Positions 26,707 through 34,878 of a DNA stretch of 64,000 nucleotides are shown here, piece after piece (within the stretch, counting starts at the first letter, position 1; every line of letters begins with the position of its first letter). The stretch spans positions 22,671 through 86,670 of the forward strand of contig PGZC01000008.1 of NCBI GenBank assembly GCA_002839995.1. The letters run 5' to 3'. The position numbers and the translations under genes were made by a program. This DNA comes from Gammaproteobacteria bacterium HGW-Gammaproteobacteria-4 (lineage in GTDB: Bacteria; Pseudomonadota; Gammaproteobacteria; Xanthomonadales; Xanthomonadaceae). Below the pieces are notes generated by a model. It was not told the DNA's origin and did not search any database. It worked only from the letters and a program-made list of their open reading frames with translations.

Positions 26707-27455
26707 TCCGGCGCGTGTTTTTGGTGTTGCTCGCGCTACTGCTGGTAGCGGTCGCGACGCTGGCGTTCGCGCCGGCGCAGATGCTGGTCAACGCGATCCA
26801 GGCACGCGTGCCCGACCTGTATTTGTCGTCGGTGGCGGGCAGTATCTGGCGTGGCGGGGTGGGCGAGGTGGTCTATCGCGGACGCGCACTGGGTGGCTTG
26901 CGTTGGCGGTTGTATCCCTCGGCCCTGTTCAGCCTTCGTCTGCGTGCCGATGTCGAGGCGCATGGCGATTGGGGCAGTGCCGAGGGCCAGATATGGCGCT
27001 CATTCTCTGCGCTCGGCGTGAGCGAGCTGCGCAGCGAGCTGCCTGCGTATTACCTTGCCGGCGTTTTTGCCGTGCCCGAGCTGCGGCCGCTGGGCCATAT
27101 CCGTGTCGATATCCATGCCGCGCAGTTGCGCGATCGCATGTTGGTCGTGCTCGATGGCGATGCGGTGTGGGCGGATGCGGCGGTGGCTGGTCTGGCCAGC
27201 GCCGATCTGGGTACCTTGCGTGGTCGTCTCACGCTGGATGCGCCGAATGCAGCCAGTCTGGTGCTCGACGACGATGGCGGCCCACTCGATGTCGATGGAC
27301 AACTGTGGTTGTCGCCGCTGGGCTATTCCGGCGAAGTACGAATGACTGCGCGCGACCCCGCGTTGTTGCCGGTGCTGGAATGGATGGGCAAGCCCAAGGC
27401 GTCGGGTGAGCGCGAATTGCGTCTGCAGGGGCTTTGGTATGGTGCCCGGCAATGA
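26703..27455 (+). CDS. gspN: Type II secretion system protein GspN
   Basis: GspN is an accessory inner-membrane protein found in some type II systems. The 250-residue product has one N-terminal hydrophobic helix (residues 4-22, RVFLVLLALLLVAVATLAF) and then a beta-rich periplasmic domain containing the marks SSVAGSIWRG (near 42) and LRWRLYPSALFSLRL (near 67), which resemble other GspN proteins. It overlaps gspM and nudE. In Xanthomonas gspN (xpsN) is followed by gspD; here nudE comes next. Confidence 0.82.
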   Translation: MIRRVFLVLLALLLVAVATLAFAPAQMLVNAIQARVPDLYLSSVAGSIWRGGVGEVVYRGRALGGLRWRLYPSALFSLRLRADVEAHGDWGSAEGQIWRSFSALGVSELRSELPAYYLAGVFAVPELRPLGHIRVDIHAAQLRDRMLVVLDGDAVWADAAVAGLASADLGTLRGRLTLDAPNAASLVLDDDGGPLDVDGQLWLSPLGYSGEVRMTARDPALLPVLEWMGKPKASGERELRLQGLWYGARQ

Positions 27456-28009
27456 CCCCGCGCATACCGATCATCCATGGCATCACCGAACGCGGCGACG
27501 GTCGCGAGGAACTGGATCTCGAATTCAGCAATGGCGAGCGGCGTCTTTACCGGCGTCAGCGCGCGCGCGGCAATGGCGCGGTGGTGATGGTCGCGATTTC
27601 CGAACCCGGCGTCGTATTGCTTACCCGTGAATATGCCTGTGGCCTGCATCGCTACGAGCTGGGTCTGCCGCGCGGACGCATCGATGACGGCGAGACGCCG
27701 TTGCAGGCGGCCAACCGCGAGCTCAAGGAGGAGGTCGGGTTTGGCGCTCGCCGGTTGCAGGTGCTGCGAACCCTGTCGCTGGTGCCGAGCTACATGGATC
27801 ACGTCACGCACCTGGTGCTGGCACAGGACCTGTACCCCGAACGCCTGCCAGGCGACGAGCCCGAGCAACTTGAAGTGTTGCCGTGGCGTCTGGACGCGCT
27901 CGATCAACTGATGTTGCGCGACGAGTGCTCGGAGGGCCGCGCACTGGCGGCGTTGTTTATCGCGCGCGAATGGTTGGCGCGCAACCCGGATGGAATCACC
28001 GATGTCTGA
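27452..28009 (+). CDS. nudE: ADP compounds hydrolase NudE
   Basis: A Nudix hydrolase acting on ADP-ribose, Ap3A, NADH and similar ADP compounds. The 185-residue product has the full Nudix box G-x5-E-x7-RELKEEVGF (about residues 73-95), in which the Glu residues bind metal, and LVPSYMDHVTHLVLAQDLYP downstream as in NudE. The ATG at 27452 overlaps the gspN stop by four bases; a GTG start six codons earlier is less likely. nudE-cysQ-mazG is a nucleotide-clean-up group. Confidence 0.9.
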   Translation: MTPRIPIIHGITERGDGREELDLEFSNGERRLYRRQRARGNGAVVMVAISEPGVVLLTREYACGLHRYELGLPRGRIDDGETPLQAANRELKEEVGFGARRLQVLRTLSLVPSYMDHVTHLVLAQDLYPERLPGDEPEQLEVLPWRLDALDQLMLRDECSEGRALAALFIAREWLARNPDGITDV

Positions 28010-28793
28010 GTCGTATGTTGCACCGTGCATCGCGCTTGCGCGTAGCGCTGGCGCCGCGATCATGGCGGTGTATGCGCGCGACTTTGCGGTTGAAGCCAAA
28101 GCTGACGCGTCACCGCTGACCGAAGCCGACATGGCGGCGCATCGGCTGATCGTCGCGGGGTTGCAGGCGCTCGATCCCGATGTCCCGGTGCTCTCGGAAG
28201 AGTCTGCCGCGATCGACTGGGAGGTGCGAAAGCGCTGGCGCCGTTACTGGCTGGTCGATCCGTTGGACGGCACCCGCGAGTTCGTCAAGCGCAATGGCGA
28301 GTTCACCGTCAACATTGCCCTGATCGATGGCGATGCGCCGATATTCGGCGTGGTGTACGCGCCAGCGCTGGACGAGTTGGCTTACGCATCATGCGCTCAC
28401 GGTGCATTCCTGCGCTTGGGCGACAAGGACATCGCGATCAATTGCCGGCGGCCGGCGACAGCGCCATTGCGCGTAGCGGCCAGTCGCTCGCATCTGGACG
28501 AACGCACCCGGGCGGTCCTGGCACGCATGGGCGAAGTGGAGCGTTTTGGGCTGGGCTCATCACTCAAGTTCTTGCGCATCGCGCAGGGCCGAGCGGACGT
28601 CTATCCGCGCTTTGGCCCGACCAGCGAATGGGACACCGCCGCCGCGCAGTGCGTGCTGGAAGCGGCCGGCGGCGTGGTGCTGGGCATGAACGGCGAACCG
28701 CTGCGTTACAACCAAAAGGACTCGTTGCTCAATTCCGATTTCATTGCGCTCGGCGACGCGGATTTGCCGTGGCGGGGATGGTTGCATGACTGA
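28002..28793 (+). CDS. cysQ: 3'(2'),5'-bisphosphate nucleotidase CysQ
   Basis: CysQ converts 3'-phosphoadenosine 5'-phosphate to AMP, relieving inhibition after sulfate assimilation. The 263-residue product has the inositol-monophosphatase-fold motifs: SPLTEADMAAH near residue 37, VLSEES near 61, WLVDPLDGTREFVKRNGEFT near 81 (Mg-binding Asp residues) and GPTSEWDTAAAQCVLEAAGG near 205. It overlaps nudE by eight bases and mazG by eight bases. A role in lithium-sensitive PAP removal is the usual inference. Confidence 0.92.
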   Translation: MSESYVAPCIALARSAGAAIMAVYARDFAVEAKADASPLTEADMAAHRLIVAGLQALDPDVPVLSEESAAIDWEVRKRWRRYWLVDPLDGTREFVKRNGEFTVNIALIDGDAPIFGVVYAPALDELAYASCAHGAFLRLGDKDIAINCRRPATAPLRVAASRSHLDERTRAVLARMGEVERFGLGSSLKFLRIAQGRADVYPRFGPTSEWDTAAAQCVLEAAGGVVLGMNGEPLRYNQKDSLLNSDFIALGDADLPWRGWLHD

Positions 28794-29586
28794 GCACAGC
28801 GAAGGTATCGAGCGCTTGCTGGTAATCATGGCGCGGCTGCGCGACCCCGAGCGTGGTTGCCCGTGGGACGTGGCGCAGGACTTCGCCAGCATCGCACCGT
28901 ACACCATCGAGGAGGCGTACGAGGTTGCCGACGCGATCGATCGTGGCGACTTCGACGACCTGCGCGACGAGCTGGGCGACTTGCTGCTGCAAGTGGTGTT
29001 TCATGCGCAGATGGCGCAGGAGCAGGGTCGTTTCGATTTCAGCGATGTCGCCGCCGCAATCTGCGACAAGATGGAGCGGCGGCACCCGCACGTGTTCGGC
29101 GATGTGGTGATCGCCGATGAACAGGCGCAGAGCGTCGCCTGGGAGCAGCACAAACGTGCGGAGCGCGCGGGCACAAACGACAACAGCGCACTGGCCGGCA
29201 TCGCCCGCGGCCTGCCGGAATGGCAACGCGCCACCAAGTTGCAAAAGCGCGCGGCGACGGTAGGCTTCGACTGGCCCGACGTCGAGCCGGTGCTGGAGAA
29301 ACTGCACGAGGAAATCGATGAAGTGCGGGCAGAGTTCGCCAAGGGCACGGGTCATGATGCGCTCGAAGACGAGATCGGCGATGTGCTGTTCGTGTGCGTG
29401 AATCTTGCCCGCCATGCCAAGGTCGATTTCGGCAATGCCCTGCGCCGCGCCAATGCCAAGTTCGAGCGCCGCTTTCGCCGCATGGAAGCGTTCGCGGCGG
29501 CCGATGCGGTGGCATTGGCCGATCTCGACCTGGCGCAGCAGGATGCGTATTGGGATCGGGCCAAGGCTGAAGAAAAGCAGCGTTAG
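28786..29586 (+). CDS. mazG: Nucleoside triphosphate pyrophosphohydrolase MazG
   Basis: MazG hydrolyses NTPs to NMPs and limits (p)ppGpp-linked or damaged nucleotides. The 266-residue product has two MazG domains: the first with RDPERGCPWD (near residue 18), TIEEAYEVADAI and LRDELGDLLLQVVFHA (near 62), the second with VEPVLEKLHEEIDEVRAEF (near 165) and LEDEIGDVLFVCVNLAR, both giving the EExxE...ExxD metal site. The ATG at 28786 lies inside cysQ. In this and other genomes the gene follows nudE and cysQ. Confidence 0.94.
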   Translation: MTEHSEGIERLLVIMARLRDPERGCPWDVAQDFASIAPYTIEEAYEVADAIDRGDFDDLRDELGDLLLQVVFHAQMAQEQGRFDFSDVAAAICDKMERRHPHVFGDVVIADEQAQSVAWEQHKRAERAGTNDNSALAGIARGLPEWQRATKLQKRAATVGFDWPDVEPVLEKLHEEIDEVRAEFAKGTGHDALEDEIGDVLFVCVNLARHAKVDFGNALRRANAKFERRFRRMEAFAAADAVALADLDLAQQDAYWDRAKAEEKQR

Positions 29587-29621
29587 GCTCAATACGGTTG
29601 GTTTGGACGACAAACCATCAG

Positions 29622-29715
29622 AACGACACCCCAGCGCATGCTGGGGTCCATTTTGACTTTTCTTCACGAATCATGAGCTGGCGGATCCCGGCTTTCGCTG
29701 GAATGACGTCGTGAG
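29622..29715. repeat. Dispersed repeat with hairpin (ATTCCAGCGAAAGCCGGGAT type)
   Basis: The stretch contains the perfect inverted pair ACCCCAGC / GCTGGGGT (29628-29647) and then, at 29686-29708, GATCCCGGCTTTCGCTGGAA, the sequence behind the widespread 'PAKAGI' repeat seen in many proteobacterial genomes. A T-rich tract follows the hairpin, so it may also stop mazG transcripts. It fills most of the gap between mazG and the DUF962 gene. Confidence 0.7.
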
Positions 29716-29786
29716 GCGTCGTTGCGGCAGTGCGACTTGAGCACCCGCTGATGAGGGTGCAAACTGACTCACGGGAGGGTCGCAAC

Positions 29787-30095
29787 ATGTCCGAAAAAAT
29801 CAAGAACTTCAGCGAGTTTTACGCGTACTACCTGACCGAGCACAGCAACCGCACCTGCCGCCGCCTGCATTACGCGGGCAGCGCGCTGGTGCTCGGCGTG
29901 CTTGCTGCCGTCATCATGGGGCGCCTGCCACCGATCTGGTTGTTCAGCATTCCGGTGATCGGCTACGGTTTTGCCTGGGTGGGGCACTTCGTGTTCGAAA
30001 AAAACCGGCCGGCGACCTTTACCTACCCGCTGTGGTCGCTGATGGGCGACTGGGTGATGTTCAAGGACATGCTGGTTGGGCGCATCCGGTTTTAG
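29787..30095 (+). CDS. DUF962 / Mpo1-like family protein
   Basis: The 102-residue product begins MSEKIKNFSEFYAYYLTEHS (typical NFxxFYxFYLxEH), then has two hydrophobic segments (about residues 32-48 and 50-66) and ends with NRPATFTYPLWSLMGDWVMF. These match the DUF962/Mpo1-like pattern; the yeast member Mpo1 is a dioxygenase for 2-hydroxy fatty acids, but activity of this short bacterial form is not known. A GGGAGGG tract sits upstream of the ATG at 29787, which rules out an earlier in-frame start. Confidence 0.82.
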   Translation: MSEKIKNFSEFYAYYLTEHSNRTCRRLHYAGSALVLGVLAAVIMGRLPPIWLFSIPVIGYGFAWVGHFVFEKNRPATFTYPLWSLMGDWVMFKDMLVGRIRF

Positions 30096-30108
30096 GGGAA
30101 CCCCGACT

Positions 30109-30416
30109 GTCGCCCACAGGGTGGGCTCCTACAAAGCGCGGTGATCCACCCGTCCTCCGCTCGGACGGTCGCCCACAGGGTGGGCTCCTACAAAAACGCG
30201 GTGATCCACCCGTCCTCCGCTCGGACGGTCGCCCACAGGGTGGGCTCCTACAAAAGCGCGGTGATCCATCCATCCTCCGCTCGGGCGGTCGCCCACAGGG
30301 TGGGCTCCTACAAAAGCGCGGTGATCCACCCGTCCTCCGCTCGGACGGTCGCCCACAGGGTGGGCTCCTACAATGTGCCCTGACGCGCCCCTGTAGGAGC
30401 CCACCCTGTGGGCGAC
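30109..30416. repeat. REP array: five direct copies, 59-60 bp period, inverted end copy
   Basis: GTCGCCCACAGGGTGGGC recurs at 30109, 30168, 30228, 30288 and 30348, each separated by the same ~35-bp spacer (AAAGCGCGGTGATCCACCCG and on), with a few substitutions. A final inverted copy ends at 30416. Spacers are almost identical to each other, so this is a tandem expansion rather than a CRISPR. Open frames across it are repeat-driven. It sits between the convergent DUF962 gene and the acyl-CoA dehydrogenase gene. Confidence 0.92.
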
Positions 30417-30499
30417 GGTGCGCAGCGAAGCAGGAGCAAAGCAGGCGCGCTTGCAACGCCTTCGACAGGTCTCCGTCGTATCGTGCGGCGTGTTGTGTC

Positions 30500-31702
30500 T
30501 TATGCGCCGGCCTTCAGCATTGAACGCGCCAATGCGGTCAGATGCACTTCGTCGGGGCCGTCGGCGATGCGCAGCGAGCGGGCGCCGGCGTACGCGCGCG
30601 CGAGAAAACGATCCTGCGCCAGACCGGCGCCGCCGTGCATCTGGATGGCGCGGTCGATCACCGCACAGGCCATGCGCGGGGCGACGATCTTGATCATGCC
30701 GATCAGGTCCTTGGCACCCCGATTGCCGACCCGATCCAGTTCGGCAGCGGCATGCAGGGTGAGCAGCCGCGCCTGTTCGATTTCGCAGCGCGACAGCGCG
30801 ATCGCCTCCTGCGCCATGCCGTGACCACCCAGCGGCCGGCCGAACGCGACTCGGTTGCGCGCGCGTTCGAGCATCATTTCCAGCGCGCGCTGCGCCAGGC
30901 CGATCAAGCGCATGCAGTGGTGGATGCGACCCGGGCCGAGCCGCGCCTGGGCGATGGCAAAACCCGAGCCCGGCGTTCCGATCAGGTTGCCGGCGGGCAC
31001 ACGTACGTGCTCGAACGCCAGTTCGACATGGCCATAGGGCGCATCGTCGTAGCCGAACACGGTAAGCGGCCGTACTACCCGCAAGCCGGGCGTATCCATC
31101 GGCACCAATACCATCGAATGGCGGCTGTGGCGTTCGTTTTCGGGATTGCTGACACCCATCACGATCAGGATGCCGCAGCGCGGATCGCCAGCGCCCGTGG
31201 TCCACCATTTGCGACCATCGAGCACCAGATCATCGCCCTCGCGGCGGATGCTCAGCGCGATGTTGGTGGCATCCGACGACGCCACGTCCGGCTCGGTCAT
31301 GGCGAAACCGGAGCGGATCTCGCCCGCCAGCAACGGTTCGAGCCAGCGCGATTTTTGCTCGGCATTGCCGAACAGATGCAGTACTTCCATGTTGCCGGTG
31401 TCCGGAGCGTTGCAGTTGAACAGCTCCGGCGCGATCAGCGAGCGGCCCATCAATTCCGCCAGCGGCGCATAGGCGCGATTGCTCAGGCCGGCGCCGTGCG
31501 CGGCATCGGGCAGGAACAGGTTCCACAGGCCTTCGCTGCGCGCGCGGGTCTTGAGTTCCTCGATCAATGGGCAGATCTGCCAGCGTTTGGCGGTGTCGCC
31601 ATCCCAGGCTTCGATTACCGCCTCGGCGGGGTAGACGTGGGTCTGCATGAAGGCGTTGACCCGCTGTTGCAGATCCTGTGCGCGTTCGATTTCGCTGCTC
31701 AT
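30500..31702 (-). CDS. Acyl-CoA dehydrogenase family protein
   Basis: A flavoprotein that introduces a trans-2 double bond in acyl-CoA. The 400-residue product has GFAMTEPDVASSDATNI (FAD loop, near residue 131), WWTTGAGDPRCGI near 168, GPGRIHHCMRLIGLAQRALE near 250 and QMHGGAGLAQDRFLARAYAGAR near 352, and ends with IADGPDEVHLTALAR. This arrangement resembles the ACAD10/11-type group. The chain-length preference is not readable. The ATG at 31702 has GGAG upstream. It is the last gene of a leftward group behind the histidine phosphatase gene, 16 bases away. Confidence 0.87.
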   Translation of the reverse strand: MSSEIERAQDLQQRVNAFMQTHVYPAEAVIEAWDGDTAKRWQICPLIEELKTRARSEGLWNLFLPDAAHGAGLSNRAYAPLAELMGRSLIAPELFNCNAPDTGNMEVLHLFGNAEQKSRWLEPLLAGEIRSGFAMTEPDVASSDATNIALSIRREGDDLVLDGRKWWTTGAGDPRCGILIVMGVSNPENERHSRHSMVLVPMDTPGLRVVRPLTVFGYDDAPYGHVELAFEHVRVPAGNLIGTPGSGFAIAQARLGPGRIHHCMRLIGLAQRALEMMLERARNRVAFGRPLGGHGMAQEAIALSRCEIEQARLLTLHAAAELDRVGNRGAKDLIGMIKIVAPRMACAVIDRAIQMHGGAGLAQDRFLARAYAGARSLRIADGPDEVHLTALARSMLKAGA

Positions 31703-31718
31703 GCCGATCTCCACGTTG

Positions 31719-32411
31719 CTAGAAATAAGTCCACAGCTCGCGCACATCGGCCAGATGCGGCAGCGCATTCCAACTGCCCATGCGCAGCCCATCGGGCAGT
31801 GCGTGGAACTCGCACAGTGCGCTGTTGCGCAACGACAGGTTCAGTTCGATCGCGCGCTCATCGGCAGCGCCGAGCGCCTGTTGCGCCAACTGCGAAATCA
31901 CGCCGCCCGACGATACCACCAGCACATCGTGAGCGGCACACTGCTCGCCCAGCCTGGCAAAGGCGCGCTGCGTACGCTGGCGGAACGCCGCCCATGATTC
32001 GGTGCGCGTATCGAGTGTCCCGGCGATCCACGCGCGCAACGCCGTCTGCAACAGCGCAAACACTTCGCGCGGCGTCCCGCTCATGCCGCCGCCGGTGGCG
32101 TGGATGGTTGGGTGTTCGGGCTGTGCGGCGATGAACGCCGCGATGATTGCGCGATGGTCGAATTCGTTCAGGTCGGCATCGATCTGCGGTGCGGGCAAGC
32201 GGATTCCACTGCTGCGATAGGGCTCGGTCAGGCCTTCATAGGTCTCGCGGTGCCGCCGCATGTCGCCGCACACGATCGCGGCAAAGCGCATGTCGTGACC
32301 AGCCAGCCACGCGCCAAGACGGCGCGATTGCTCGTGCCCATTGCCTGAAAGTTTGTCGTAATCGGCACTGCCGAACGAAGCCTGTCCATGGCGAACCGCC
32401 AGCAGTGTCAT
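31719..32411 (-). CDS. Histidine phosphatase family protein
   Basis: The 230-residue product begins MTLLAVRHGQASFGSADYDK, in which the RHG motif supplies the histidine that takes the phosphate (His8). The second key stretch, DVLVVSSGGVISQLAQQAL (near residue 164), lacks the usual histidine directly before GG: it reads SSGG where many members have SHGG. The substrate cannot be told; it may be a phosphoglycerate-mutase-like or SixA-like enzyme. It sits 12 bases from the DUF4426 gene and 16 from the acyl-CoA dehydrogenase gene, suggesting one transcript. Confidence 0.85.
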   Translation of the reverse strand: MTLLAVRHGQASFGSADYDKLSGNGHEQSRRLGAWLAGHDMRFAAIVCGDMRRHRETYEGLTEPYRSSGIRLPAPQIDADLNEFDHRAIIAAFIAAQPEHPTIHATGGGMSGTPREVFALLQTALRAWIAGTLDTRTESWAAFRQRTQRAFARLGEQCAAHDVLVVSSGGVISQLAQQALGAADERAIELNLSLRNSALCEFHALPDGLRMGSWNALPHLADVRELWTYF

Positions 32412-32423
32412 TGCGCCTCCGCT

Positions 32424-32885
32424 TCAGCGCGATACGAAGAACTGCTGCTGGAACGTTGCGCGCAGCGGGCTTCCGGCACCCTCGGTGGCGATGGTAATGT
32501 CAAAGGTCAAGGTTTCCTTGTCGGCAATCTTGGTTTCGCCAAGATAATAAACGGCGTCGCCCTCGCGCACTTCGCGCATGCGCAGTTCCTGGCGCTGGCC
32601 GTTGAGGTTGGTGGCCGCAGCGGTAACTACGGCTGGCACTGCCTTGTCTTCGCCAGGCACACCCTTGCGAACCGCGACATTGAGTAGCGCGCGGCTTGCC
32701 GAGCGGGTGATGCCGTACTGATGCGCCACTTCGGCGCTGATATCGGTGGTCGCCAATGCGTTGTAATGCACGGTGACATCGCCGGTCTGGATCATGTTCT
32801 GTTGTTGCGCATTGGCACCCGGCACCAATGCGATGCCCAGCAACGATACGGCGGCGATGCGAACGAAACGTTGGATCAGGCGCAT
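32424..32885 (-). CDS. DUF4426 domain-containing secreted protein
   Basis: The 153-residue product has a signal peptide, MRLIQRFVRIAAVSLLGIAL, cleaved near GANAQQ, so it is periplasmic. The body carries the DUF4426 pattern: TGDVTVHYNALATTDISAEVA (near residue 34), YGITRSASRALLNVAVRKG (near 57) and a C-terminal FDITIATEGAGSPLRATFQQ. Function is unknown. In Pseudomonas the family lies in the metXW-yggT-proC neighbourhood; here it is directly downstream of proC with metXW and yggT absent. Confidence 0.87.
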   Translation of the reverse strand: MRLIQRFVRIAAVSLLGIALVPGANAQQQNMIQTGDVTVHYNALATTDISAEVAHQYGITRSASRALLNVAVRKGVPGEDKAVPAVVTAAATNLNGQRQELRMREVREGDAVYYLGETKIADKETLTFDITIATEGAGSPLRATFQQQFFVSR

Positions 32886-32978
32886 GGTTTGGTTCCTCCT
32901 GGGGGCGGATTCGTACGCGGTGGTGTCCGCATCATCGCGCTGGCGCGTGCTGCTGTCACCTGTCCGATGGCGATTCGT

Positions 32979-33830
32979 TCAGACTGGCGCCGACGCCGCA
33001 AGTTCAGCGCCGCGCCGGGTCGCGGCGTCGATGGCGCGCTCGATCATTCCGGCGAAGCCCTCACGTTGCAATTGCTCGATCGCGGCATGGGTGGTACCGC
33101 CTGGCGACGTGACCCGCTGACGCAACGTGCTGGCGGGTTCGTCGGTTTCCAGCAGCATTCGCGCCGCGCCCAGCAGGGTTTGGTTCACCAGGGCGCGCGC
33201 GGCCTCGGCGGACAGACCCTGGGCCTGTGCTGCCGCCTGCCAAGCCTCGGCAAGCAAAAACACATACGCCGGGCCGCTGCCCGATACGGCGGTCACCACG
33301 TCCATCAACGCTTCATCGCCTATCGGCACGCTGATACCGACGGCTGCCATCAACGCCATCACCTGCGCATGGGCTGCGTTGCCGACAGCGGCATTGGCGA
33401 AAACGCCGGTGGCACCGGCGCCCAATAACGCAGGCGTGTTGGGCATGCAGCGCACGATCGCCTGACCGCCGCCGAGACAGGCGTCGATCTGTGCGCTGGT
33501 GATGCCGGCTGCAATCGAGACAATGGTCGGGTGCTGCGCTTGCGCCAGTTCGCGCAGGCTGGCACAGACTGCGGCCATCACCTGCGGTTTGACCGCAAGC
33601 ACCCAGATCGCGGCGCCATCGGCCGCTACCGCGTTGTCGGCATCGACACGGATGCCGAAGTCGTGCGCCAGCGCCGCGCGCGATTCGCCGTTGGGGTCGG
33701 CGGCGCGAATCGATGTGGCCGCTCTGCCGCGTGCGATAAGGCCGCCGATCAGGCTGCGCGCCATGTTGCCGCCGCCGATGAAGGCGATGGCGGGGTCGTG
33801 GCGGGCTGGGGTGGTTTCGCGTTCGCTCAT
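32979..33830 (-). CDS. proC: Pyrroline-5-carboxylate reductase
   Basis: ProC reduces pyrroline-5-carboxylate to proline with NADPH. The 283-residue product has the dinucleotide fold IAFIGGGNMARSLIGGLIARG (residues 13-33), LAVKPQ near 81, MPNTPALLGAGATGVF near 128 and the C-terminal signature VSGSGPAYVFLLAEAW near 182. The ATG at 33830 is preferred to a start 25 codons earlier because it has GAGAGC upstream and gives the usual N-terminal length. It is upstream of the DUF4426 gene and probably heads the leftward operon. Confidence 0.95.
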   Translation of the reverse strand: MSERETTPARHDPAIAFIGGGNMARSLIGGLIARGRAATSIRAADPNGESRAALAHDFGIRVDADNAVAADGAAIWVLAVKPQVMAAVCASLRELAQAQHPTIVSIAAGITSAQIDACLGGGQAIVRCMPNTPALLGAGATGVFANAAVGNAAHAQVMALMAAVGISVPIGDEALMDVVTAVSGSGPAYVFLLAEAWQAAAQAQGLSAEAARALVNQTLLGAARMLLETDEPASTLRQRVTSPGGTTHAAIEQLQREGFAGMIERAIDAATRRGAELAASAPV

Positions 33831-33950
33831 GAGCAGCTCTCGGTGGTTGCATGGTGCGGGTTCGATACGCGCACGATAGCAAGAGTCGTGATGGATGCGC
33901 GGCATTCACGCTCGTGAGAGCCTTCGCCGGATCCAGAGTGGAAAAAGCAG

Positions 33951-34087
33951 GTGTCCGCAAAGGACGCCAAGTGCGCAAAGGAAAGCACGAAGCCGAGCCG
34001 GTAGAAGGATGGGTAGAGCGCTGCGAAACCCGGCAGTCGCCAACCCAACGTTGTTATTTGCGCCTTTTGCGTTCTTTGCGGACTCAA
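33951..34087. repeat. Inverted-repeat element, copy 4, within the yggS-proC gap
   Basis: GTCCGCAAAGGACGCCAAG begins at 33951 and TTTGCGTTCTTTGCGGAC ends the right arm at 34083, giving a shorter version of the GGTCCGCAAAG family. The middle holds GGGTAGAGCGCTGCGAAACC, a short sequence that is repeated in many related genomes. No gene is seen in the 286-bp gap between the yggS stop and the proC start. Confidence 0.7.
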
Positions 34088-34116
34088 TGTGTTTTACGCT
34101 TCTCCCCGGCCCCAAG

Positions 34117-34797
34117 CTATTCGCGTGGCCCGAACAGCGCAGTGCCTATGCGCACCAGGGTGGCACCGTGGGCGATCGCCTGTTCAAAATCGGCGCTCAT
34201 ACCCATCGACAGGGTATCCACCGTGGCGTACGCGCTGCGCAATCGGGCAAATGCCTGCTGCATGCGCGCAAAGCTGCTCGCTCGGTGTTGCCGGTCATGC
34301 TCGGGGTCCGGTATCGCCATCAGCCCGCGCAGGCACAGGCGGTCATGGTGCGCAATACGCGCTGCCAGTTCTTCGATCTGTTCGGGTTGGCAGCCCGATT
34401 TGCTGCCTTCGGCGTCGATGTTGACCTGGATGAGCACGTTCAAGGGCGCACGGGTATCGGGTCGATGGCGGGCCAGTGCCTCGATCACGCCGGGACGATC
34501 GACGCTTTGCACCCAGTCGAACTGTTGCGCCGCTTCGCGCGCCTTGTTGCTCTGCAAATGGCCGATCAAATGCCATTCGAGCGGCAGCTCGCGCAACGCA
34601 TCCTGCTTGGCGCCGGCTTCCTGTACGTAGTTTTCGCCAAACGCGCGTTGCCCGGCTGCGGCGAGCGCACGTATCACGTCCGCGCTCTGTGTTTTGGACA
34701 CCGCCAGCAGACTGACACGATCCGTTCTTCCGGCGTTGCGTGCAGCGGTTTCGATGCGCTGCAGCAGCGTGTTCAGTCGGTGTTCCGGGCTGGGCAT
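34117..34797 (-). CDS. yggS: PLP homeostasis protein YggS
   Basis: YggS (PROSC family) binds pyridoxal phosphate through a lysine and buffers it in the cytoplasm. The 226-residue product has LLAVSKTQSADVIRALA (Lys near 36), FGENYVQEAGAKQ near 53, WHLIGHLQSNKA near 75 and the C-terminal LSMGMSADFEQAI and VRIGTALFGPRE. It faces away from pilT; the same yggS/pilT divergence is found in Pseudomonas. Confidence 0.95.
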   Translation of the reverse strand: MPSPEHRLNTLLQRIETAARNAGRTDRVSLLAVSKTQSADVIRALAAAGQRAFGENYVQEAGAKQDALRELPLEWHLIGHLQSNKAREAAQQFDWVQSVDRPGVIEALARHRPDTRAPLNVLIQVNIDAEGSKSGCQPEQIEELAARIAHHDRLCLRGLMAIPDPEHDRQHRASSFARMQQAFARLRSAYATVDTLSMGMSADFEQAIAHGATLVRIGTALFGPRE

Positions 34798-34806
34798 TGG
34801 GGCGGG

Positions 34807-34834
34807 TTTGACCTGCGCTGATTGCGGCTATACT
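34807..34834 (+). promoter_or_regulatory. Candidate promoter of pilT
   Basis: TTGACC (34808-34813) or TTTGAC one base earlier, then TATACT (34829-34834), with a 15- to 16-base spacer, about 45 bases upstream of the pilT GTG. The spacer is slightly short, so the call is moderate. It lies in the pilT-yggS intergenic gap. Confidence 0.45.
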
Positions 34835-34878
34835 GCAACGAATGCAGCGCCCCGTGGTAGGGGCAAGGGAGATCGTGC

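Noticed and set aside
30109..30416. Regularly spaced repeats resembling a CRISPR array
   Set aside because: The spacers are almost identical to each other, the repeat is a known REP palindrome, and no cas genes are near.
30061..30456. Repetitive open frames (SPPCGRPSERR and similar) on both strands
   Set aside because: They are translations of the REP array and change with its period; no sign of coding.
30542..32134. A 530-codon plus-strand frame across the acyl-CoA dehydrogenase and phosphatase genes
   Set aside because: It covers two well-supported minus-strand genes and their junction, so it is a shadow.
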